NCBI RefSeq assembly: GCF_023016805.1
Contig: NZ_JALKCH010000008.1
Span: 152,788 to 216,787, forward strand
Length of the DNA: 64,000 nt
Reading direction: 5' to 3'
Source: Ancylobacter crimeensis
GTDB taxonomy: Bacteria > Pseudomonadota > Alphaproteobacteria > Rhizobiales > Xanthobacteraceae
The translations under genes were made by a program, and so were the position numbers. Numbering within the stretch: position 1 is the stretch's first letter; the number at the start of each line of letters is the position of its first letter. Shown here one piece after another: positions 53,560-60,807 of the stretch. Under the pieces are notes generated by a model. That model saw only the letters and a list, made by a program, of their open reading frames with translations. It did not search any database and was not told the DNA's origin.

Positions 53560-54024
53560 TTAGTTTCGGGCCTCGACCTGCGCGGTGGTGGTCGGCCGCG
53601 AGGTCTTGTTGCGGTTGGAGGCGAGGCGGGCACGGCCGGCGCCGCCGCGGTTGAACTCGCAGGCGAGCTTGGCGAAGCCGGAGAGATTGCCGCGGAAGGA
53701 GACCTCGCTGGTCTTCTCGAGGTCGAAGCAGGGCTCGAACATCATGCCCTTCATGCGGGCGCAGACGGTGCTGCCCTTGGTGATAAGGGTGCCGGCCGGA
53801 AGCGTCACGAAGCGCAGCGTGCCCTGGCCGCGCATCTGGATGGTGCCGGCCACCGAGCCGTCGTCGAGAATGCGGCCCGCGCCGACTGTTCCCTCGTAGC
53901 ATTTGTACGAGAAGGTGCGCCCGACCACGAAGCTGCGCGCCTGCTGCGCATCCATCTGGTCCGCGAGAGCGGGAATGGACGGCATGAGGCAGGCGCAGGC
54001 AATGAGAGCTGAAGACAGTCGCAT
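53560..54024 (-). CDS. Exported protein of unknown function
   Basis: A 154-residue protein from ATG 54024, which opens a signal peptide (RLSSALIACACLMPSIPALAD). The mature part contains VVGRTFSYKCYEGTVGAGRILDDGSVAGTIQMRGQG, a short beta-rich domain with three cysteines (YKCYEG, TVCARM, EPCFDLE) that could form disulfides, and a basic C-terminus (RGGAGRARLASNRNKTSRP). Similar small periplasmic proteins occur across Rhizobiales, but I know of no function. It stands alone, convergent with the TPR gene. Confidence 0.7.
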   Translation of the reverse strand: MRLSSALIACACLMPSIPALADQMDAQQARSFVVGRTFSYKCYEGTVGAGRILDDGSVAGTIQMRGQGTLRFVTLPAGTLITKGSTVCARMKGMMFEPCFDLEKTSEVSFRGNLSGFAKLACEFNRGGAGRARLASNRNKTSRPTTTAQVEARN

Positions 54025-54279
54025 CGACGGTTCCGTGCTTTCCTGATCGTGCTTCACGATGCGCGAAGCCCGTCTCGCCGTGCAAGGCAAAGCCGGCCTT
54101 TGCGCGGGGCAAGGCGACATGTCGGCGCGCGCCTGTGGCCATGTGGCAACGTTGGCGGTATCACCGAACGGAATGCCGATCCCATCCCTTCCCCGGCGAA
54201 TATGCTGCGGCAAGATGGTTAACGTTGGGAAAATGCCGGCAGGAAAATCCGGCCTGCGCCGACGGATGTGGTCCCCGTG

Positions 54280-55530
54280 TCAGGCCGGCTGAGGCTCCGG
54301 CCGCGCGACCGGACGCTCGATGATCGGCAGGTTGATCAGGCCCGAGGCGACCGAGAGGGCGACGGACAGCCACCAGACGAGGTCGTAGGAGCCGAGCCGC
54401 TCATAGAGCAGGCCGCCGAGCCACACCCCGAGGAAGCCGCCGACCTGATGGCTGAAGAAGGCGAAGCCGTAAAGCATGGCGAGATAGCGGGTGCCGAACA
54501 TCAGCATCACGAGGCCGGAGGTCGGCGGCACGGTGGAGAGCCACAGCAGGCCGATGGCGACGCCGAAGCCGATCGAGGTGACCGGCGAGGCGGGCAGCAG
54601 CACGAAGGCGGCAATGACGATGGCGCGGGCGAAGTAGATCAGCGCCAGCAGCCAGCGCCGGGACATGCGGCTCGACAGCCATCCCGAGGTCAGCGACCCG
54701 ACCATGTTGGCGAGGCCGATGACGGCCAGCGTCCAGCCGCCGATGGTGATGGAAAGCCCGCGATCGGCGAGATAAGCGGGCAGGTGGGTCGTCACGAAGG
54801 CGAGCTGGAAGCCGCAGGTGAAGAAGCCGAGCACCAGAAACACATAGCTCGGGTGCCGGAACGCCTCGCGCAGCGCCGCACCGATGGATTGCTGCGGTCC
54901 AGACGCGTGCGGCGTGCTCTTCGCCGGGGTGGCGAGGGCAAGCGAGATCGGCATCACCATCAGCATGGCGAAGCCGAAGATGATGAGCGTCTCCTGCCAT
55001 CCGACCGCGCCGATCAGGCCGTTGGCAAGCGGGGGAAAGAGGAACTGACCGAAGGAACCGGCCGCCGTTCCGGCGCCGAAAGCGAGCGGGCGCCAGCTCT
55101 CGGGCAGCATCTTGCCGAAGGCCGCGAGCACGATGTTGAAGGAGCAGCCGGACAGGCCGAAGCCGATGATGACGCCCGCCGAAAGATGCAGAAGGCCCGG
55201 CGTCGCCGCATAGGCCATGGCGATCAGGCCGAGCGCATAGAGCAGCGCGCCGACGCATAGCACGCGGGTGACGCCGAACCGGTCGGCCACCGCTCCGGCA
55301 AAGGGGGTGCCGACGCCCCAGAGCAGGTTCTGGATGGCAATGGCGAGGCCGAATGTATCGCGGCCCCAGCCATATTCATGGGTCATCGGCAGCAGGAAGA
55401 TGCCCGAGCTTGCGCGCGGCCCGAAGGTCAGCATGGCGATGAGGCAGCCGCACAGCACGACGGCGAGGGGTGCCCGGGCGGCAAGGGAGCCCTGTGCGGC
55501 AGGGCTGGGGCGCGGGGCGGCGTGCGTCAT
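54280..55530 (-). CDS. MFS transporter (OFA / monocarboxylate-porter-like)
   Basis: A 416-residue permease with twelve predicted membrane segments. Seen: FGPRASSGIFLLPMTHEYGWGRDTFGLAIAIQNLLWGVGTPFAGAVADRFGVTRVL (residues about 36-90) with the MFS motif A-like D-R-F-G after helix 2, and GSLTSGWLSSRMSRRWLLALIY near residue 272 for the second half. The GWGRDTF-x-x-AI-x-x-N pattern is that of the oxalate/formate antiporter and monocarboxylate porter group, so a small organic acid is a likely substrate, but it cannot be named. No regulator or enzyme gene adjoins it. Confidence 0.87.
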   Translation of the reverse strand: MTHAAPRPSPAAQGSLAARAPLAVVLCGCLIAMLTFGPRASSGIFLLPMTHEYGWGRDTFGLAIAIQNLLWGVGTPFAGAVADRFGVTRVLCVGALLYALGLIAMAYAATPGLLHLSAGVIIGFGLSGCSFNIVLAAFGKMLPESWRPLAFGAGTAAGSFGQFLFPPLANGLIGAVGWQETLIIFGFAMLMVMPISLALATPAKSTPHASGPQQSIGAALREAFRHPSYVFLVLGFFTCGFQLAFVTTHLPAYLADRGLSITIGGWTLAVIGLANMVGSLTSGWLSSRMSRRWLLALIYFARAIVIAAFVLLPASPVTSIGFGVAIGLLWLSTVPPTSGLVMLMFGTRYLAMLYGFAFFSHQVGGFLGVWLGGLLYERLGSYDLVWWLSVALSVASGLINLPIIERPVARPEPQPA

Positions 55531-55685
55531 GGGCGGATCCGATGGTCGATGAGCCGGATCATCCCGGCGCGGCCGGAACGCGGCATCGCCCGTCCGTTCG
55601 CATGGAAACTAAGTCAGTGTCCGCTGGGCGTGAAATGAATATTTCTGTCGCCGGCGATTGGCGGAAATGATGGATGGTGCCCGGC

Positions 55686-56192
55686 TCAGTCGAGCCGCAG
55701 GAAGAAGGGATTGCCCTCGAAGGCATCCGCGCCGCGGCCGATGGAGGCGATGGCGGCGATCATCCGGCCCTGCCGGCCGAGCGCGGCATCGGCCAGCGCG
55801 ATGAGCAGCGCGTTCGGCGTCGCGCTCGGCGAAGCTTCCCGCAGCTCCGCGGCAAGCCGCGCCTCGTTGCGGTCCGGGTTGAGCGCGCAGGCGGCGATAT
55901 AGGCCGAGGCTGTGGAGCGGCTGATGCCGGCGAAGCAATGCACCACCAGCGGGGCCTGTCGCGGCCAGCGGCGGGCAAAGCCAAGGATGGCGTCCACATG
56001 CTCGGCAGCGGGGCGGACCAGCCCGTCCTGCGGCGTGGTGATGTCGTTGAAGCCGATGAACAGGTGGTTGTCCGGCGTGATCGAGGCCGGGCGTGTTACT
56101 GCCGTACCATGGTTGATTACCGTCAGCACATGGGCGGCGCCGGTGCGCTGGACCGTTTCCTCGAGGCGGGAGAGCGGGCAGACGTGGATCAT
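55686..56192 (-). CDS. Dual-specificity/tyrosine phosphatase-like protein
   Basis: A 168-residue phosphatase. The active-site P-loop is VVHCFAGISRSTASAY near residue 98 (H-C-x5-R), and an upstream GFNDITTPQDGLVRPAAEHV provides the general-acid Asp region. The fold corresponds to the bacterial cysteine-phosphatase group with unknown substrate. Its start overlaps the HD-domain gene by 4 bases, so it ends the tightly packed minus-strand cassette ygfZ-tag-HD-phosphatase. Confidence 0.85.
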   Translation of the reverse strand: MIHVCPLSRLEETVQRTGAAHVLTVINHGTAVTRPASITPDNHLFIGFNDITTPQDGLVRPAAEHVDAILGFARRWPRQAPLVVHCFAGISRSTASAYIAACALNPDRNEARLAAELREASPSATPNALLIALADAALGRQGRMIAAIASIGRGADAFEGNPFFLRLD

Positions 56193-56845
56193 GGCGTGCT
56201 CTCCAGCAATGCGGTGGTGCGGACGAGGAAGCGGGCCTTGGCCTCCTCGGCGCCCCAGGGCGTGAGATAGTCGCGCTCGGTGGCCGGGTCGAGGGGGAAG
56301 GGCCTGCCGAAGAAACGGCGCGCCTCCTCCGGCGCGAAGCCGGCGAGCCGCGTCGCCTCCAGGAAGGCGCTGGCGCGATCGGCCTCCTTCACCCGCTTCA
56401 CGAGCGTTGCCGGCCAGACCACGGGCAGGCCGAAGCGCAGGCTCACCGCCGCGAGCAGCCGGGCCTCGACGCTCTTGTAGTCGCCGCCCAGCACCGCCTT
56501 GAACGGGCTGATCATGTCGCCGATCACATATTCCGGGGCATCGTGCAGCAGCATGGCGAGCCGCTCGCGCGGGGCAAGCGGTGCGCCGCGTCCCTCGGCC
56601 TGCCGGACCGCGATCTCTTCCACCAGCACGGAATGCTGCGCCACCGAGAAAATGTGGGCGCCGCCGGTCTGACCGTTCCAGCGGGCGACGCGGGCGAGGC
56701 CGTGGGCGATGTCCTCGATCTCGATGTCGAGCGGGGACGGGTCCAGCAGATCGAGCCGCCGGCCGGACAGCATGCGCTGCCAGGCGCGCGAGGCGTTTGC
56801 GCGGGACGCGGAGACGTGGGACGGTTTCGCAGGCATCGAGGTCAT
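56189..56845 (-). CDS. HD-domain phosphohydrolase (YfbR-like)
   Basis: About 218 residues from ATG 56845, whose A overlaps the tag stop; Met at 56836 is also possible. The HD metal site is visible as HIFSVAQHSVLVEE (first His) near residue 63 and AMLLHDAPEYVIGDMISPFK near residue 95 (His-Asp and downstream Glu). This arrangement, with GDMISPFKAVL, matches HD hydrolases related to the 5'-deoxynucleotidase YfbR. The substrate is unknown. It lies between tag and the tyrosine phosphatase with coupled overlaps on both sides. Confidence 0.85.
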   Translation of the reverse strand: MTSMPAKPSHVSASRANASRAWQRMLSGRRLDLLDPSPLDIEIEDIAHGLARVARWNGQTGGAHIFSVAQHSVLVEEIAVRQAEGRGAPLAPRERLAMLLHDAPEYVIGDMISPFKAVLGGDYKSVEARLLAAVSLRFGLPVVWPATLVKRVKEADRASAFLEATRLAGFAPEEARRFFGRPFPLDPATERDYLTPWGAEEAKARFLVRTTALLESTP

Positions 56846-57447
56846 CAGCCGGCCGCCGGCGGCTGCGCGACGCCGTGGCGATGGCAGGTGATGACATGAT
56901 CGTCCACCATGCCGACCGCCTGCATGAATGCGTAGACGATGGTGGGGCCGACGAAATTGAAGCCGCGCCGCTTTAGCTCCTTCGACATGGCAAGGGCCTG
57001 AGGCGAGGTGGTCGGGTTGGGCGCGTCGGGCGAGAGCCGGTTGTCGCGCGGTGCGCCGCCATTGATCTCCCACAGCAGGGGCGAGAAGCCGGGGCCCTTT
57101 TCCATGATGTCGAGAAAAGCCCGCGCCGAGCGCACCGCGGCCTCGATCTTGGCCCTGTTGCGCACGATGCCGGCGTCCTGCATCAGCGCCTCGACCTTTT
57201 CCGGGCCGTAGCCGGCCATGATCGAGGGTTCGAAACCGTCGAAGGCGCGGCGGAAATTCTCGCGCTTGCGCAGGATGGTGATCCAGGAGAGGCCGGCCTG
57301 GAAGCCGTCAAGCAGCAGCTTCTCGAACAAGGCGCGGTCGTCATATTCCGGCACGCCCCATTCGGTGTCGTGATACGCCATGTAGAACGGATCGGTGCCG
57401 CACCACGCGCAGCGCGTCAGGCCGTCGGGATGGTGGTGAGCCTTCAT
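56845..57447 (-). CDS. tag: DNA-3-methyladenine glycosylase I
   Basis: A 200-residue helix-hairpin-helix glycosylase that removes 3-methyladenine from DNA. Seen: the N-terminal zinc snap LTRCAWCGTDPFYMAYHDTEWGVPEYDDRALFEKLLLDGFQAGLSW with Cys-x2-Cys and His, and the matching C-terminal ligands in VDDHVITCHRH near residue 185. FNFVGPTIVYAFMQAVGMVDDH is canonical. It overlaps ygfZ by 4 bases and the HD gene by one. Confidence 0.96.
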   Translation of the reverse strand: MKAHHHPDGLTRCAWCGTDPFYMAYHDTEWGVPEYDDRALFEKLLLDGFQAGLSWITILRKRENFRRAFDGFEPSIMAGYGPEKVEALMQDAGIVRNRAKIEAAVRSARAFLDIMEKGPGFSPLLWEINGGAPRDNRLSPDAPNPTTSPQALAMSKELKRRGFNFVGPTIVYAFMQAVGMVDDHVITCHRHGVAQPPAAG

Positions 57448-58304
57448 GCCGCGCGCTCCGTGCCGGGAATGGGAAAGCGCGCCCAGTCCAGCGGCGCGGG
57501 GGTGAGCCGGGCCTCGCCGGCCATGACGGCATGCCCGTCCGCCAGCGCATCCCCCAGCCGGTCGAGCCGCACCAGCGCGAGCGCCCGCTCGCCGGTGCCG
57601 GAGCCGAGACGGCCGATGTCCTTCGCTCCGGCGCGGACGGGCGTACCTTCCGGCGGCAGGGTGCCTTCGACCGCGAAGGGAATGATGCGGGTGCGCGCGG
57701 TGCCGCGGTGCTGCATGCGGGAGACGATCTCCTGCCCGACATAGCAGCCCTTGTCGAAATCGACCCCGCCGAGCTGCTCCATGTCGGCCTCATGGGGAAA
57801 GGCGTCGCCATAGAGAAAGTCCTGCCCGCCCTCCGGTACGCCGAGGGCGATGCGGTGCGCCTGCCATGCCGCCTCGGGCAGCGCGCCGAGCCCCGCCGCC
57901 TCCACTGCGGGCAGCAGGAAGCGCCGGCCGAGCGGGGCGGGGATGCCGGGCAGGCGTGGATCGTCATAGACGAAGGCGTCGATGACGGGCACATCGCCGC
58001 CCCAGGCGACGCAAACCGAAAGGTCGTCCAGCGTGCCGAGTTCGATCTTGGAGCGCAGCCGGTAGAGGCGCAGGCGCTTGAGCAATTCATCGGCCGTGCT
58101 GCGGGGTGTATCGAGCCGGAAGCCGCCTTCCGTCGCGGCGATGATCATGTCGGCGATGATCTTGCCCTGAGGGGCGAGCAGCGCCGCATAGCGCTGAGCG
58201 CCGGGGGCCGGCATCCGCGCGGTGAGAAGATTGTCGAGGAAATGGCCGGCATCGGCGCCAGCGACACGTATGACGGCCCGGCTGTCGAGAATCGCAATCG
58301 GCAT
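57444..58304 (-). CDS. ygfZ: Folate-binding protein YgfZ (Fe-S cluster maintenance)
   Basis: A 286-residue protein related to GcvT. GAGGAGG precedes ATG 58304. The signature GGVDFDKGCYVGQEIVSRMQHRG near residue 180 contains the conserved K-G-C-Y-x-G-Q-E with the functional Cys. N-terminal FLDNLLTARM and LLAPQGKIIADMI fit the folate-binding fold. It assists repair or assembly of Fe-S enzymes such as MiaB. First gene of the minus-strand cassette; divergent from the dihydroorotase-like gene. Confidence 0.94.
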   Translation of the reverse strand: MPIAILDSRAVIRVAGADAGHFLDNLLTARMPAPGAQRYAALLAPQGKIIADMIIAATEGGFRLDTPRSTADELLKRLRLYRLRSKIELGTLDDLSVCVAWGGDVPVIDAFVYDDPRLPGIPAPLGRRFLLPAVEAAGLGALPEAAWQAHRIALGVPEGGQDFLYGDAFPHEADMEQLGGVDFDKGCYVGQEIVSRMQHRGTARTRIIPFAVEGTLPPEGTPVRAGAKDIGRLGSGTGERALALVRLDRLGDALADGHAVMAGEARLTPAPLDWARFPIPGTERAA

Positions 58305-58490
58305 CCTGATCCTCCTCGCGCGGGGCGGCCGGAACCGCTCTGCTTCTTGCCAGCTTCCGCCCGGAGACGTAAAGCGCCCGGCGGATGCCCGCAAGGGCGC
58401 CTCGCGCTTGCCTGCCGCGCTTGCCTGCCGCACGTGCTTGGCTCACTTGCCCGCCGTGTCTTCTCGTCGCCCTTCTCCCAGGAGCCCGCC

Positions 58491-59837
58491 ATGGCCGAGA
58501 CCCCGCTTCCGACCTTCGACCTGCTGCTCAAGGGCGGCACCGTGGTGAACCAGGACGGCACCGCGCTGCGCGATGTCGGCGTGACGGGCGGCCGGATCGC
58601 CGGCATCGGCTCCTTCTCGTCCGCGCAGGCCGGCGAGACAATCGACTGCACCGGCCTCACCCTGCTGCCCGGCGTCATCGACACCCAGGTGCATTTCCGT
58701 GAACCGGGGCTCGAGCACAAGGAGGACCTCGAATCGGGGGCCCGCGCCGCGGTCATGGGGGGCGTGACCGCGGTGTTCGAGATGCCGAACACCAATCCGC
58801 TCACCACCTCCGGCGACGCTTTGGCCGACAAGATCCGCCGCGCCACAGGCCGCATGCATTGCGACTTCGCCTTCTTCGTCGGCGGCACCCACGACAATGT
58901 GAAGGACCTGCCGGAGCTGGAGATGCTGCCCGGCGCGGCCGGCATCAAGGTGTTCATCGGCTCCTCCACCGGGTCCCTGCTGGTGGCGGACGATCCGGGC
59001 GTGCGGGCCATCCTCAAGGTGATCCGCCGCCGCGCCGCCTTCCATTGCGAGCACGAGCCGCGCCTTGCCGAGCGGCGGAACCTGCGGGTGCCGGGCGATG
59101 CGTCCTCGCACCCGGTGTGGCGCGACGAGATCGCCGCGCTCACCGCCACCCAGCGGCTGGTGACGCTCGCCCGCGAGGAGGGCAAGCGGGTGCACGTGCT
59201 GCACGTCACCTCGCAGGAGGAGATGGAATATCTGCGCGACCAGAAGGACGTCGCGACCGTCGAGGTGACGCCGCACCACCTCACCATGGATGCGAGCTGG
59301 TACCAGCGGCTCGGCTCTCTCGTGCAGATGAACCCGCCGGTGCGCGAGGCGCGGCACAAGGCGGCGCTGTGGCGCGGGCTTTCGGAGGGCGTGGTGGATG
59401 TGCTCGGCTCCGACCACGCTCCGCACACGCTCGAGGAAAAGCAGAAGCCCTATCCCGACAGCCCCTCGGGCATGACCGGCGTGCAGACGCTGGTGCCGAC
59501 CATGCTGGACCATGTGAATGCCGGCCGGCTTTCGCTGGAGCGCTTCATCGACCTGTCGAGCGCCGGCCCGGCCCGCATCTTCAACATCGCCACCAAGGGC
59601 CGCATCGCGGTCGGCTATGATGCCGACTTCACCATCGTCGACATGAAGCGGCGCGAGACCATCCGCAATGGCTGGATCGCCTCCAAGCCCGGCTGGACGC
59701 CCTATGACGGCGTCGAGGTCACCGGCTGGCCGGTCGGCACCTTCGTGCGCGGCAACAAGGTGATGTGGGAGGGCGAGCTCACCGCGCCGTCCCTCGGCGC
59801 TCCGGTGCGCTTCATGGAGGCGCTGGCAAAGGGCTGA
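58491..59837 (+). CDS. Dihydroorotase-like amidohydrolase
   Basis: A 448-residue amidohydrolase of the class I dihydroorotase group. AGGAG precedes ATG 58491. Seen: LLLKGGTVVNQDG, LLPGVIDTQVHFREPGLEHKED near residue 65, the bridging Lys in GIKVFIGSSTGSLLV near residue 152, HVLHVTSQEEM near residue 238, and the catalytic Asp in GSDHAPHTLEEKQKPYPDSPSG near residue 305. The usual H-x-H metal pair is Q-V-H here: the first His is replaced by Gln. Dihydroorotase in pyrimidine synthesis is the family call; the substitution leaves activity open. No pyrB or carAB is adjacent. Confidence 0.82.
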   Translation: MAETPLPTFDLLLKGGTVVNQDGTALRDVGVTGGRIAGIGSFSSAQAGETIDCTGLTLLPGVIDTQVHFREPGLEHKEDLESGARAAVMGGVTAVFEMPNTNPLTTSGDALADKIRRATGRMHCDFAFFVGGTHDNVKDLPELEMLPGAAGIKVFIGSSTGSLLVADDPGVRAILKVIRRRAAFHCEHEPRLAERRNLRVPGDASSHPVWRDEIAALTATQRLVTLAREEGKRVHVLHVTSQEEMEYLRDQKDVATVEVTPHHLTMDASWYQRLGSLVQMNPPVREARHKAALWRGLSEGVVDVLGSDHAPHTLEEKQKPYPDSPSGMTGVQTLVPTMLDHVNAGRLSLERFIDLSSAGPARIFNIATKGRIAVGYDADFTIVDMKRRETIRNGWIASKPGWTPYDGVEVTGWPVGTFVRGNKVMWEGELTAPSLGAPVRFMEALAKG

Positions 59838-59844
59838 GCTGTCT

Positions 59845-60597
59845 TCAGTACAGCACCTCGGCCAGATAGAGCCCGGCCGAGGGCGCCATCGGCCCGCAGC
59901 GGGCGCGCTCGCGGGCTTCCAGCGCGGCGCCGACATCCTCCGGCGTCCAGACCCCTTCGCCGACCTTCACCAGCGTGCCGACCATGGAGCGCACCTGATG
60001 GTGGAGAAAGGAACGCGCGGCGGCGTGGACGAGGAGCTCGGCCCCGCCCAGGCCGTGGTCGCGGCTTTCCACCTCCAGCCGGTCCAGCGTCTTCACCGGG
60101 GAGAGCGCCTGGCAGTCGGCGGCGCGGAAGGTGGTGAAGTCGTGCCGGCCGATCAGCCGATTCGCGCCAAGTTGCATCGCCCGTGCATCGAGTGGGCGTG
60201 GCATCTTCCACGCCCGGTCGCGCTCCAGCGCGAGATCGGCGCGCCGGGTGATGATGCGGTAGACATAGCGCCGGCCGATCGCCGAGAAGCGGGCGTGGAA
60301 ATCGTCCGCCGCCTCTTCCACCGCCAGCACGGCGACCGGATGGGGACGCAGATGCGCGTTCATGGCGTCGCGCACCGTGTCGGGCTTCCACACCTTCGAC
60401 AGCTCGATATGCGCGACCTGCCCGGTGGCGTGGACGCCGGCATCGGTGCGTCCCGCGCCCTGCACATGCACGCTTTCGCCGGAGAAGCGGCGCACCGCTT
60501 CGGTCAGCGCGCCCTGCACGGAGGCGCCGTCGGCCTGGATCTGCCAGCCCCGGAAGGGCGTGCCGTCATATTCGATGGTGAGCTTGTAGCGGGGCAT
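59845..60597 (-). CDS. truA: tRNA pseudouridine(38-40) synthase
   Basis: A 250-residue pseudouridine synthase acting on the anticodon stem. Seen: [28 protein letters not shown] at the N-terminus, catalytic Asp in [18 protein letters not shown] near residue 52, and [19 protein letters not shown] near residue 205. It is convergent with the dihydroorotase-like gene with only 7 bases between the stops. An interspersed repeat lies just upstream of its start. Confidence 0.96.
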   Translation of the reverse strand: MPRYKLTIEYDGTPFRGWQIQADGASVQGALTEAVRRFSGESVHVQGAGRTDAGVHATGQVAHIELSKVWKPDTVRDAMNAHLRPHPVAVLAVEEAADDFHARFSAIGRRYVYRIITRRADLALERDRAWKMPRPLDARAMQLGANRLIGRHDFTTFRAADCQALSPVKTLDRLEVESRDHGLGGAELLVHAAARSFLHHQVRSMVGTLVKVGEGVWTPEDVGAALEARERARCGPMAPSAGLYLAEVLY

Positions 60598-60604
60598 GAG
60601 GCTG

Positions 60605-60713
60605 TCTAGAGCATTTCCGAGCGAAGTGGATTCCGGTTCGCGTGAAGAAAATGCGTAGAAACAGAGACCGAGAGCATTTCCGGTGAACCGGAGTTCACCG
60701 GAAATGCTCTAGA
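60605..60713. repeat. Interspersed palindromic repeat, Rhizobiales type (about 109 bp)
   Basis: Bounded by a perfect 15-base terminal inverted repeat (TCTAGAGCATTTCCG at 60605-60619 and its complement at 60699-60713). Inside are GAAGTGGATTCCGGTTCGCG followed by TGAAGAAAATGCG, and a second palindrome with perfect 18-bp arms (60671-60688 and 60693-60710, loop CGGA). The layout matches a non-coding element that I recall being repeated through many Rhizobiales genomes. It separates the divergent truA and polA. Confidence 0.75.
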
Positions 60714-60807
60714 TCGGGCGGGCGCGTGAGGAAAGTGCCCGCATGCGCGATGACCTTGCCTGCCGGTGCCGCCTTCGGCATCGTGCGCCCAACCCGATGG
60801 AGCCGAC

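Noticed and set aside
55571..55594. Second EcfG promoter (GGAAC ... CGTT) near 55.57 kb on the + strand
   Set aside because: The spacer is 15 rather than 16-17 bases and no gene on that strand follows.
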